From the NCBI GenBank assembly GCA_947455725.1, contig CANGPL010000002.1, forward strand, positions 53,790 through 117,789: 64,000 bases of DNA, read 5' to 3'. Positions within the stretch are counted from its first letter, which is position 1; each line of letters opens with the position of its first letter. The notes beneath the pieces were generated by a model that saw only the letters and a program-made list of their open reading frames with translations, had not been told where the DNA came from and made no database searches. The DNA comes from Hyphomicrobiales bacterium (GTDB lineage Bacteria > Pseudomonadota > Alphaproteobacteria > Rhizobiales > Beijerinckiaceae). Both the position numbers and the translations under genes were made by a program. Below, in pieces: positions 53,359 to 62,036 of the stretch.

Positions 53359-55320
53359 ATGACTGAAGATAATGATAAGGGCGAACACGCCTTGATTCGA
53401 ACGCTTGAGCGAAGGTTGGAGCGTGAAAAAGTCGCTCGTCGTTCCGCGGAAGCTATCGCAGAAGAAGGGTTGCGAAATCTTTATCAGACAAATAATCAAC
53501 TAAAACTTCTCAATATGATTGCACTTTCTATGATAGAAGAGCAACCAATTGAACGAATAATGCAAGCTATTATCAGCCACATTGCTAACTATCTCAATGC
53601 AGATATTGGCCGTATCTGTATTATGAACTTCGACATTCAAGATATACTTAGTAAGCCGATCTGGTACCATTCCGGAGCGAATGCATTATTTTATGAATTC
53701 CGGAGTGAAATTGAGAAAAAATTTGATTTTCATTCTATTATTCCGCCAAACATAGAAAATTCTATCAAGGTAATTTCGCTTGATGAAAATTCTGAAGAGT
53801 TAATAGCTAAGATTGCAGAACGGTATCGCATTAATACTTATATTTCTATACCACTCGTCATCCTCAACGAGGTTTCACTTATTTTAGAATTTTTTAGCTC
53901 CGCACAATATGCCCAACCGTTAGCGATTGATCCACTTTGGAAACAGATTGGGGGTCAATTGTCCATACAATTGGAGCGGGAACTCATTAAGCGGAAACGG
54001 CAGATTGAACTCTCTAGCGATTCACTTACCGGCTTAACCAATCGTCGTTTTATACAGGATACCATTGATCGAATATTAACATCAGAAAACTCAGATTTCG
54101 AGAAGAGTGCCACGATTGTCGTTATCGGATATGACAATTTTCGGCATATAAACGATACATTTGGACATAATATTGGTGATAAGATTATTCAGGAAGGGGC
54201 AAGTCGAATAAGACTTTTCTTGGCGGCTTTACCAAATGCATACACGACAACGCTCGGCCGTTTAGCCGGAGATGAGTTTGCGGTAATCATCGAAAATGTA
54301 GCAGATTTCCAAGCTATTGAACAAGTAATGGAGCGCCTATTACTTACTCTTTCGGCGCCCTATAAAAGTTTTGAATACCCTTTTAAGTGCTCTGCAAGCG
54401 GTGGTCTTGTTCACTTCAACAAGATAGCAAAATCGTCGTTTCAAATCTTCAGTGATGTTGACACGGCATTGCAATACGCAAAACAAAAGGGCGGATCTAA
54501 GCTCGTTATTTTCAGCGATGACATGCGACAGACGACCTATCGACGCCGTATATTGGCCGCCAATATCATTCGGGGATTGGCGCAAGATGAGTTTCTTCTT
54601 CATTATCAGCCGCTAATATCCGTCGCAAGCCGCAGTTTGATCGGATTTGAAGCACTTATAAGGTGGCGTAATACAGATGGTATCTTATTGAACCCAGTTG
54701 AGTTTTTGCCAATTGCTGACCAATCCGGATTGACGATACCAATCGGGCAATGGGTTTTGAAAACGACATTAAATGTTCTTGGCCGCTGGAGTGAAATCAC
54801 TACGCTTCATCCAAATTTTAAGATGGGCATTAATATTTCACCAAATCATTTCATGACGAAGGATTTTGGCCAAGAATGTCTTGAACTTCTCGAAAGTAAT
54901 CAAGTTCATCCAAATAAAATATGTCTGGAAATTATAGAATCAACAATTTTAGAAAATAATCCAACCGTATTGAAAAATTTTGATCTTCTTCGCACAAATG
55001 GCATTTCTATCGCTATTGACGACTTTGGGACGGGCTATTCGTCCTTGTCCTATCTTCAAAAATATCAGCCTGACATCATTAAGATTGATAAAGAATTTAT
55101 TTTGGATGTTGCCCGTAATTCTGAAAGGCAAAAAATTGTTTCGGCTATTATTGAATTAGCAAATAAATTGGGCGTTTCTGTCATTGCAGAAGGTGTCGAG
55201 AATGAGGATGATTTTTCGTTCCTCACTCATTTAGGCTGCGACTTTGCTCAAGGCTACTTATTTTCCAGACCAGTTTCCGAAGCAGTTGCGAGTGAAATGT
55301 TAATTCATCGGTCGTTCTAA
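53359..55320 (+). CDS. GAF-GGDEF-EAL bifunctional c-di-GMP enzyme, probable H-NOX partner
   Basis: A 653-residue soluble enzyme: an N-terminal coiled coil (about 10-45), a GAF domain (about 50-200), GGDEF (about 215-380) and EAL (about 395-645). The cyclase site is LAGDEF, usually active, with no RxxD inhibitory site before it. The phosphodiesterase site is GFEALIRW with DDFGTGYSSLSYL, so both activities look possible. H-NOX proteins bind such enzymes and change the balance of synthesis and hydrolysis when NO binds. The partner assignment rests on adjacency. Confidence 0.93.
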   Translation: MTEDNDKGEHALIRTLERRLEREKVARRSAEAIAEEGLRNLYQTNNQLKLLNMIALSMIEEQPIERIMQAIISHIANYLNADIGRICIMNFDIQDILSKPIWYHSGANALFYEFRSEIEKKFDFHSIIPPNIENSIKVISLDENSEELIAKIAERYRINTYISIPLVILNEVSLILEFFSSAQYAQPLAIDPLWKQIGGQLSIQLERELIKRKRQIELSSDSLTGLTNRRFIQDTIDRILTSENSDFEKSATIVVIGYDNFRHINDTFGHNIGDKIIQEGASRIRLFLAALPNAYTTTLGRLAGDEFAVIIENVADFQAIEQVMERLLLTLSAPYKSFEYPFKCSASGGLVHFNKIAKSSFQIFSDVDTALQYAKQKGGSKLVIFSDDMRQTTYRRRILAANIIRGLAQDEFLLHYQPLISVASRSLIGFEALIRWRNTDGILLNPVEFLPIADQSGLTIPIGQWVLKTTLNVLGRWSEITTLHPNFKMGINISPNHFMTKDFGQECLELLESNQVHPNKICLEIIESTILENNPTVLKNFDLLRTNGISIAIDDFGTGYSSLSYLQKYQPDIIKIDKEFILDVARNSERQKIVSAIIELANKLGVSVIAEGVENEDDFSFLTHLGCDFAQGYLFSRPVSEAVASEMLIHRSF

Positions 55321-55366
55321 CAGAACAATTAAATCAGTCTTAGTTGGGTATTACGAGAAACTTGTC

Positions 55367-56320
55367 ATGAGTAATTCAACCTTAAAAAAATCAATGCTGT
55401 TTCTATTAGCTATTACGTATCTTATTTTCATAATTGAAAATTTCTTATATCTCGATCCAGTATACGCCACGGTATCAAGCGATAAGTTTGATTATCTTTC
55501 ATCAAATGATGGCGTATTGCAAAATCTTCCGATTAAGAATGGTGATAATATTTCAGTCGGCGACATACTTTTTGAGTTTCGTCGTTTTCCTAAAGAGAGC
55601 GAACAAATGAAACAGGTCCGTACTCGCTTAGAAGATATCGTGTCTGAAATTAAAGTGCTAGACCTTGTCCGTATCGATCTTGAGGAACGATTAAAACAAG
55701 TTTCGATTAATGACCACCAGATCGAAAACTCACTTGTTGCACTTTATAATCCGAGTCAGACGACGATCTCGTTCCTAGAGCAAAAGCTTATCAATTTGCA
55801 AGAATTATCACTTATGGCCAGCGAGCGCTTGGCCATAGAACGTAATCACTATCAAGAGATTATGGAAGGTGAAAAAAATTCACTTTCGGCGATTGTCAGG
55901 GCTGCGCAATCTGGAAAAGTTTTAATCCAAAATATAGTTCCTGGCTCTACTATACTTGCCGGTGTACCGATATTGAGCGTGTTGAACTGCCAAGCGTTAT
56001 CAGTCGATTTATTTTTTAAGGAGGCCGATGCTAATCACATACAAATCGGAGGAGTTGTATCCTTTTCCATATCTGGTTCACGAGATATTTGGAAATCGAC
56101 GATTTCGGAAAGTCCAATAAATATTGATCTTTTAAACGCTAAACAAAAATTTAATTTACCCAGTTTACCGAGTGGGCATTGGTATCGCGTCCGGGCAACG
56201 CCGGAAGCTAATTTTATTTCATGGGCCCAGAACTCAAAAGACTGTCTTGTCGGAAGAAATGTCGTGGCCAGTATCCCTCGCGAGAGCCTGATCTCGTTCG
56301 TTCATGCGATCATTCCATGA
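55367..56320 (+). CDS. HlyD-like membrane-fusion protein
   Basis: A 317-residue inner-membrane-anchored periplasmic protein: one N-terminal membrane segment (about 9-27), a first biotinyl/lipoyl half (GVLQNLPIKNGDNISVGDILFEF), a helical hairpin (about 80-165), the second half (GKVLIQNIVPGSTILAGVPILSV) and a beta-barrel. Its stop overlaps the glycosyltransferase start. BgsB of the Sinorhizobium mixed-linkage glucan system and Alg44 show that such proteins act in polysaccharide secretion. It is not an ABC or RND adaptor by context. Confidence 0.82.
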   Translation: MSNSTLKKSMLFLLAITYLIFIIENFLYLDPVYATVSSDKFDYLSSNDGVLQNLPIKNGDNISVGDILFEFRRFPKESEQMKQVRTRLEDIVSEIKVLDLVRIDLEERLKQVSINDHQIENSLVALYNPSQTTISFLEQKLINLQELSLMASERLAIERNHYQEIMEGEKNSLSAIVRAAQSGKVLIQNIVPGSTILAGVPILSVLNCQALSVDLFFKEADANHIQIGGVVSFSISGSRDIWKSTISESPINIDLLNAKQKFNLPSLPSGHWYRVRATPEANFISWAQNSKDCLVGRNVVASIPRESLISFVHAIIP

Positions 56321-58239
56321 CACTCATTGGATTTAGCTATTTCGAGCCGTTAATGTTAGCACTGATCATAATCCTTATTTTTGATCTCTATCTTGATCGG
56401 AACCATATGTTTGCCCGCTTTGTTTACGGCATTGTGGTTATTAGCTTTGGAGGATCGTATTTTTCATGGCGAATACTTGAAACATTATCATATAGTGATG
56501 GAACACCGGCAGCTTGGCCTATAATTGTCTTTACGATTGAGTGTTTTGGATGCCTTAGCGGGATTTTGTTTATCGTACTAATGACGCGCGTTCCAGTATT
56601 AGTGGCCCCTATTTACGATCGACCATATGAGGCTACCAACGTCACCGTTGATCTTTTAATTCCAACCTATAACGAGCCGATTGAAATTCTCGATAAGGCG
56701 ATTATAGCCGCGCTTAATCAAACGCATGGGTCGTGTAAGGTATATGTGCTGGACGATGGGCGACGGGAGTGGGTAAAAAATCTGTGCTCGGAATTAGGCG
56801 CATTTTATCTTACTCGACAGGGAAATGCGCACGCGAAGGCGGGAAATCTAAACGCAGCTCTTGCACAGTGCGATAGCGAATTTATTGCGATAATGGACGC
56901 AGATTTTGCTGCGTCAACGGAATTTCTAACCAAGACCCTACCCTATTTCTCTGATCCTCTTGTGGGCATCGTTCAGACACCGCAGGTATTTTATAATCCC
57001 GACCTCATTCAACTTAATCTTGCGCTTAATTCTGAGTGGGTGGATGAGCAGCGCTTCTTTTTTCGTGAAATTATGCCTGCACGGGCGAGATGGGATGCGG
57101 CTTTCTCGTGCGGTTCTTGCTCCGTCACACGCCGGTCTGCAATTGATTCGATTGGCGGCTTTCCGGTTGAAAGCATTACTGAGGATATGCTGACGACGCT
57201 TCGCCTCAAACAAAATGGATATCGGACTGTATTTTTAAATGAAGACCTCAGCCTCGGGCTCGCGACGGATGCGGCAGATGCTTATTTTACCCAGCGTAGC
57301 CGGTGGGCAAGGGGGCATATTCAAATCGCCTATCTTTGGAAGGATTATCTAGGCAATCCAAACTTGTCTATCTTACAGAAAATGATCTTTTTTCCGCATC
57401 ACTGGCTCATCATGCCGCTCGTTTCTATCATGGCAGCCTCGATACCCGCACTTTATTTTTTATTCGGACTTTCACCCACCACGAAAGGTAGCCTTTATGA
57501 GGCGCTTGAATTTGCGGCACCTTTTTTTGCAATCCAGCAGGGTTATATGACGTGGATTGGAAATCGTACCTATGTGCCAATAATCTCAGCGGCAATTAAT
57601 ATGTTTACGTCGTTTAAACTTTTTCCGCATGTGCTAATTTCGATCATAAAACCGTTTGGTGCTCCGTTTAGAGTTACGCCAAAATCATCGGTGACCGAAC
57701 AGGGTCTTGATCTTTGGACATCGGGCATTATTGCCACTCTTTGGTTAGCTACTATTTTTGGCGTTATTGCTAACTCATTGCCAAGTTACCGCATTATTGC
57801 GCCAACAAGCTTTTTTCCGGTCGCTTTAATCTTTTCGATCTTCACGGTGATCAATTTGACCATCGCATTTTGGATTTCGATCCCACGCCCCTATCCACGA
57901 ACGAGCTTTCGGTTTGCTATTCATCGAAAAATGCAGGCCCGTGCTCGGAATGTGTTATTCTCGGTTGAGATTGACAATATGTCGACGGGGGGCGCGGGTA
58001 TCTCGCCATCGATTACACTCGAGCTTCATGAGCCCATTGAAGTCCAGCTGACCGATGGAGTTTGGATTTCTGGGATCGTTGTCCGTTCAGCGGCAGGGAT
58101 TGGCGTACGTTGGCAAGAGCTTTCACCTAAGCAGTATCGTTCGCTTGTTGAATTCCTTTTTTCAGGCCGCTTCCATGCCAATCCAAAAGGAGCGGCGTCA
58201 CTATTAGGTATCTATTCCAAGCTGTTAAAATCGACTTAG
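56317..58239 (+). CDS. GT2 processive polysaccharide synthase with C-terminal PilZ domain
   Basis: Inner-membrane glycosyltransferase of 640 residues, starting at the ATG that overlaps the membrane-fusion stop (ATGA). There are about three N-terminal helices, then a GT2 domain with VLDDGRR, IMDADF, SITEDML and the QRSRW motif of processive synthases, further membrane helices, and a PilZ domain (about 533-625, DNMSTGG). The RxxxR arm is off (HRKMQARAR). It is BcsA-like but short, and no bcsB follows. Product could be a mixed-linkage beta-glucan, curdlan-like glucan or cellulose. Confidence 0.88.
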   Translation: MTLIGFSYFEPLMLALIIILIFDLYLDRNHMFARFVYGIVVISFGGSYFSWRILETLSYSDGTPAAWPIIVFTIECFGCLSGILFIVLMTRVPVLVAPIYDRPYEATNVTVDLLIPTYNEPIEILDKAIIAALNQTHGSCKVYVLDDGRREWVKNLCSELGAFYLTRQGNAHAKAGNLNAALAQCDSEFIAIMDADFAASTEFLTKTLPYFSDPLVGIVQTPQVFYNPDLIQLNLALNSEWVDEQRFFFREIMPARARWDAAFSCGSCSVTRRSAIDSIGGFPVESITEDMLTTLRLKQNGYRTVFLNEDLSLGLATDAADAYFTQRSRWARGHIQIAYLWKDYLGNPNLSILQKMIFFPHHWLIMPLVSIMAASIPALYFLFGLSPTTKGSLYEALEFAAPFFAIQQGYMTWIGNRTYVPIISAAINMFTSFKLFPHVLISIIKPFGAPFRVTPKSSVTEQGLDLWTSGIIATLWLATIFGVIANSLPSYRIIAPTSFFPVALIFSIFTVINLTIAFWISIPRPYPRTSFRFAIHRKMQARARNVLFSVEIDNMSTGGAGISPSITLELHEPIEVQLTDGVWISGIVVRSAAGIGVRWQELSPKQYRSLVEFLFSGRFHANPKGAASLLGIYSKLLKST

Positions 58240-58553
58240 TGCTTGGGTAATACCGTCTTAAGGGTCATTGCCATGGGCTCCGAGTCTCTATTGAAAAAGT
58301 TCTTTATTTTGCCGGTATTGATACCCAATAAATTATTGATTTTATTGAATAATATTAAATTTTTCACGAAAATTTGTTAAAAAGTTTCGTAGTTATCGGA
58401 CTTGCATAGAACAGACGTTTATCCATTTTTTGCCGTGAATTGCTGTGAGGTTAGGGTAATGTCTAGTTCGTTGAAAAACGGACGAAATTTCTCGTTAAGT
58501 TTGGCAGTAGGCTCGAATTTGAACGTTTTTGCATTGGTATCCGTTGTAAAAAT
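58240..58553. other. Intergenic region before the XRE/S24-like gene
   Basis: The 314-base gap holds no credible gene. It stays AT-rich to about 58400. A short inverted repeat, TTCGT…ACGAA (around 58466-58485), lies 70-90 bases before the repressor start and could be an operator. I see no terminator hairpin directly after the synthase gene. Confidence 0.35.
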
Positions 58554-59144
58554 ATGGAAAAGTATCTCCGTCTGAAGCAATCGAGACTGAATGCTGGGTT
58601 CAAGACGGCCGCTGCGGCCTCTGCCTATCTTGGAATTCCCTATGGCACCTATAGCGGGCATGAAAATGGCTCGCGTGGGATCCGAGACGATGAATTGCAG
58701 CGTTATGCGAAAACATTCAAGGTTTCGCTCTATTGGCTCGCCTATGGTGACCAGGCCATGCGGGCTAAGATAAAGCTCATCGGACAGGCTGGCACAAAAG
58801 ATGCCATGGCCAAAGGGCGGCACAAAACACTTGAAATCGATGCCGCCTTCCCTGTCCCGCACGATTCGAAGGGTATTTTGGTTTCATCAGACGATTTTGA
58901 ACCAATCGCATCTAAAAATGATGTCGTCCTGATCGAGGAATTTCTGACGGCTGAAGAACTGGTCAATTCCCGTGTTGCCGTGATGGCGGATGGACGCATA
59001 TCGCTTGCCAAACTTATATCGGTCGACGCGAAAAAGACGTGCCATTTGCAACTGGCTAGCGGCAAAGTTCAAGTGTGCAAAAAGCCACTTTGGATCGCCA
59101 GAATAAGAGGAATTATCTTTGGGCAGCTTGGCCAAAACAAATAA
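58554..59144 (+). CDS. XRE-family repressor with degenerate S24/LexA-like domain
   Basis: A 196-residue regulator: an N-terminal helix-turn-helix (about 1-65, LKQSRLNAGFKTAAAASAYL) of the phage CI type and a C-terminal S24-like beta domain (about 105-190). In an alignment with LexA the catalytic Ser falls on Asp in VSSDDFEP and the catalytic Lys on Ala in ISLAKL, so self-cleavage is unlikely. It may respond to a ligand or partner instead of RecA. It sits at the right edge of the c-di-GMP island. Confidence 0.8.
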   Translation: MEKYLRLKQSRLNAGFKTAAAASAYLGIPYGTYSGHENGSRGIRDDELQRYAKTFKVSLYWLAYGDQAMRAKIKLIGQAGTKDAMAKGRHKTLEIDAAFPVPHDSKGILVSSDDFEPIASKNDVVLIEEFLTAEELVNSRVAVMADGRISLAKLISVDAKKTCHLQLASGKVQVCKKPLWIARIRGIIFGQLGQNK

Positions 59145-59219
59145 GCTTGGCACAAGCTCGCGATCATCCGTTTTTTAATTGCGGAAGTTCTGACTCTTTT
59201 AGGCAAAACCCACACAAGC

Positions 59220-59265
59220 AAATAATATGGCTGATCGCCCAAGATCGACGTCAGCCATATTATTT
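59220..59265. terminator. Perfect 15-bp inverted repeat between convergent genes
   Basis: AAATAATATGGCTGA (59220-59234) pairs perfectly with TCAGCCATATTATTT (59251-59265) around a 16-base loop. It stands 76 bases after the repressor stop and 18 bases before the stop of the converging small secreted protein gene, with A- and T-rich stem ends that would give a U-tail in both directions. Confidence 0.75.
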
Positions 59266-59282
59266 TCACCTAGAATGCGTAA

Positions 59283-59633
59283 TCAATTTGTATTGGGAAT
59301 GTTTTGGTCACCATGCTGATCGCGTTGCTTTTCGATGTACACCGGATCGTCAGGATTAAATTCCGGATTACAGGCATAAATCGTATTCCAGTAAAAAGAC
59401 TCATAGGAACAGATCGTCGTTAGAGGGTGTTCTGCACCTTCTACCCTTAATGAACCCGTATATTCCGGGTCTCGAAGCAGCCTCATATTTGGATTATTGG
59501 TTTGTGACCGGTTGATAACGGATGGATCATTTCTTAGATGGTCCAATAATGCGTCAGCGCGGGCAGTATTGGCTAAGCCAATGACTGCTACGGCAGCGAG
59601 AGTAGATAGAGTGATTTGATAAATACGTGACAT
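59283..59633 (-). CDS. Small secreted protein of unknown function
   Basis: A 116-residue protein with a clear Sec signal (hydrophobic core, cleavage after TARA at about residue 26) and a strong AAAGGAG eight bases before the ATG. The mature part (~90 residues) is polar, has two Cys (ICSYESF, IYACNPEF) that could form a disulphide, and ends in an Asp/Asn/Pro-rich tail. I recognise no family. Confidence 0.75.
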   Translation of the reverse strand: MSRIYQITLSTLAAVAVIGLANTARADALLDHLRNDPSVINRSQTNNPNMRLLRDPEYTGSLRVEGAEHPLTTICSYESFYWNTIYACNPEFNPDDPVYIEKQRDQHGDQNIPNTN

Positions 59634-60009
59634 TGTCGACTCCTTTTAACGAATTAAACGGATCGTATCCCCCCTGGTGGCTTTTTATGAACGGCCCAAC
59701 AAAGCCATCGCTGATGGATTTCTTTGAAGAGCTGAGGCTTCACTTTATGGATGTCGCGGTTAAATCGTCACCGTCGAACGGAAGATAGTAATGATTGCCG
59801 ACAATAAGCATTCGTTGAACTACGAGGAGGATGAAAATATCATTAAATGGCAGCATTATGTTCGCTTCTAAACCGCCGCCAGATAATGACAAAAACATAA
59901 GCGAAGCCGAAGCTTAAAAAATATATATGAGATCGTTTCACGCTTGACCAAATCCATAAAGGGACCGGCTAAGCGTTGCCTTATCAGTTGGTAAAAATAA
60001 CGAAAAGTA
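59634..60009. other. Intergenic region left of the second ribose-type operon
   Basis: This 376-base gap should contain the promoter of the small secreted protein (minus strand). Apart from one 33-codon frame on the plus strand, listed separately, I see nothing that looks coding, and no strong hairpin after the permease stop at 60010. Confidence 0.4.
59687..59788 (+). CDS. Possible small ORF (33 codons)
   Basis: ATG with GGTGG at suitable spacing opens a 33-residue frame containing an amphipathic-looking segment (LMDFFEELRLHFMDVAVKSS). It lies alone in a gap and is divergent from the secreted-protein gene. The composition is protein-like, but such short frames arise by chance, so this is only a candidate. 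Confidence 0.22.
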   Translation: MNGPTKPSLMDFFEELRLHFMDVAVKSSPSNGR

Positions 60010-60984
60010 TTAAGAAGTAGCCTTCTCGCCGCGTCCATAAACGAGAAGCATGGAGATAATCACCAAGCCGTAAATGATCTGGCGGCCTGCTTCTGGCATT
60101 TCCATGATCGAGAGAACACTATTTAACAGCACGATTAGAATGACGCCGACGACGGTTCCAAGATAACGGCCGCGGCCACCCAAAATATTGGTGCCACCGA
60201 TAACGACAGCAGCAATTGCGGGCAGCACATAGGCATCACCCATGCCTTGATAGGCTTTTGTGGAATAGCCAGCCAACAAGACCCCTGCCAAGCTCGCCAA
60301 GACCGAACATAATATGAAGGCCAGGATCGTGACGCGCTTGGTCGGTACGCCCGAAAGATAGGCCGCCGCTTCTTTATTGCCGATGGCATAAATCGAACGG
60401 CCAAAGGCTGTACGGCGTAGCATGATGACAATTAAAATCGAAACCGCCAACCAAACGAAAATCGCATGTGGAATACCGAGTGTTCGTTCGGCCGCGATAT
60501 AGCGCATCAGATCGGTGGCCTTGGTTTGTGGTGCAAAGCCGCCAGTTTGCGCCACCATCAAGCCGCGCATGACCGCATTAACACCCAGCGTGAAGATCAT
60601 GGACGGAATGCGCAGATAGGCAACACCGAGGCCATTCACCGTACCCACCACCAGGCCAACAACGAGGGCAGCAGGCAAGGCCCACTCACCCCCCACTGCA
60701 GTCGCGGTCATAGCCCCTGCCGCCAATGTCCATGGCACGGAGAGATCAATCTGCGAGATTAAGATGACAATCATCATGCCGGCAGCGACGATACCCAAGA
60801 AGGATCCGATTTGAAGCTGCTGAACGAGATAGCTTGGCGAGAACAAGGGAGCTGAGCCAAAGCGATCAAGCGTATAGATTGTTCCAGCGATCAAGATCAC
60901 CAGAATAAAGGTTGCGGCAATCGCGATAGGCTTATCGTCACGCGACAAGCGGGAGAAAGAGATATTCTTGATCATGTCAATCAC
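60010..60984 (-). CDS. Ribose-type ABC transporter permease (second importer, last gene)
   Basis: RbsC-family permease of 324 residues with about nine helices, SQIDLSVPWTLAAG in the first half and AAVVIGGTNILGGRGRYLGT near the end. The GTG start overlaps the previous permease stop (GTGA); an ATG lies three codons further on. It forms a pair with the other permease, as in the 12.8-17.1 kb importer. Confidence 0.88.
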   Translation of the reverse strand: MIDMIKNISFSRLSRDDKPIAIAATFILVILIAGTIYTLDRFGSAPLFSPSYLVQQLQIGSFLGIVAAGMMIVILISQIDLSVPWTLAAGAMTATAVGGEWALPAALVVGLVVGTVNGLGVAYLRIPSMIFTLGVNAVMRGLMVAQTGGFAPQTKATDLMRYIAAERTLGIPHAIFVWLAVSILIVIMLRRTAFGRSIYAIGNKEAAAYLSGVPTKRVTILAFILCSVLASLAGVLLAGYSTKAYQGMGDAYVLPAIAAVVIGGTNILGGRGRYLGTVVGVILIVLLNSVLSIMEMPEAGRQIIYGLVIISMLLVYGRGEKATS

Positions 60985-62036
60985 CGGAACAACTCCAGCT
61001 GGTTTTTAACGCGGAGAATGCTCAGTGCACCAAGGCTGACGGCTGCAAGGAGAACGAGGCCCTCGAAAAGCGGCTGAAGCAGCGGCGCGATATCAAACAC
61101 GCGGAAATTAAACGAGATCACTTTCAAAATCAGCGTACCGAAAATCGACCCAATTGCGCCGCCCGTTCCGCCCAACAGTGACGTGCCACCGATCACGACA
61201 GACGCGATGGAGGATAGCGTATAAGCGCCCGCCATCGGGATATCAGCATTACCCGACGAGGTTTGGATGGCCATGAAGATACCGCCAATGCCAGCGAATA
61301 GCCCTGCAAGCGTAAACGCTGCAAGTTTACCGCCGCTAATGTTCAAGCCCGACATATAGGCCGCACCTTCAGCTGAACCGATGGCGTAGACCGTGCGCCC
61401 GGTCACCGAACGCCGGAAAGGCACCCATGTCACGAGCGCCACTAGGATCAAAAGAACCAGCGCCGTCGGCACGCCCGCGATCGGCTGAAACCAAGCGGCC
61501 TTGCCGTCATCGAAAATGCCAACGGTCTCGGCGAAATCACCGAGCGCATTCGTCATGGCCCAATTGATATCTTCATTGATCTTGCCGCCGGGAATGGGGC
61601 GCAAAAACAAGGCAAGGCCCATATAGACGGCACCGGTGGCAAGCGTGGCAATGATCGGTTGAATGCGTCCAAAGACAACAACGCAGCCATTGACAAAGCC
61701 TGCTAATGCGCCTGCCAGCAAACAGGCAATGAGGCCAAAGCCTACGCTGCTACCCGAGCCCTCTAAAAGATGGCTCGCCAAACAATCCACCAAAGTCATG
61801 ATGGCGCCGACCGATAAATCAAGCCCACCTAAGAGCACAGGAACCGTCTGCGCCATGGCCAACATCGCGAGTGAAAAAACCTCATTCGAATTTTGCACGA
61901 GCACTTGCGATGAGAAGCCTTTGGGATGCGCTAGATGATACAGGAAATAGACAACAGCAAACAAAACCACCGAAATGGAAAAGCCCATATTTTGCCGGAT
62001 GCGTAGACCGAAATCAGAAGTATTAGTGGCCGGCAT
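60981..62036 (-). CDS. Ribose-type ABC transporter permease (second importer, first permease)
   Basis: RbsC-family permease of 351 residues. The ATG at 62036 follows GGAGG and overlaps the ATPase gene by 14 bases. It has LLGGLDLSVGAIMTLVDCLA and VVIGGTSLLGGTGGAIGS, plus an insert in the middle (residues ~165-200) with GGKINEDINWAMTN, absent from shorter relatives and probably periplasmic. Confidence 0.88.
   Translation of the reverse strand: MPATNTSDFGLRIRQNMGFSISVVLFAVVYFLYHLAHPKGFSSQVLVQNSNEVFSLAMLAMAQTVPVLLGGLDLSVGAIMTLVDCLASHLLEGSGSSVGFGLIACLLAGALAGFVNGCVVVFGRIQPIIATLATGAVYMGLALFLRPIPGGKINEDINWAMTNALGDFAETVGIFDDGKAAWFQPIAGVPTALVLLILVALVTWVPFRRSVTGRTVYAIGSAEGAAYMSGLNISGGKLAAFTLAGLFAGIGGIFMAIQTSSGNADIPMAGAYTLSSIASVVIGGTSLLGGTGGAIGSIFGTLILKVISFNFRVFDIAPLLQPLFEGLVLLAAVSLGALSILRVKNQLELFR

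Noticed and set aside
56317..58239. Cellulose synthase operon (bcs) label
   Set aside because: No bcsB, bcsC or bcsZ is present and the partner is an HlyD-like protein, so I kept a general GT2-PilZ name.
58554..59144. Prophage remnant
   Set aside because: Only one phage-like repressor is present. No integrase, structural, lysis or attachment-site features were seen nearby.
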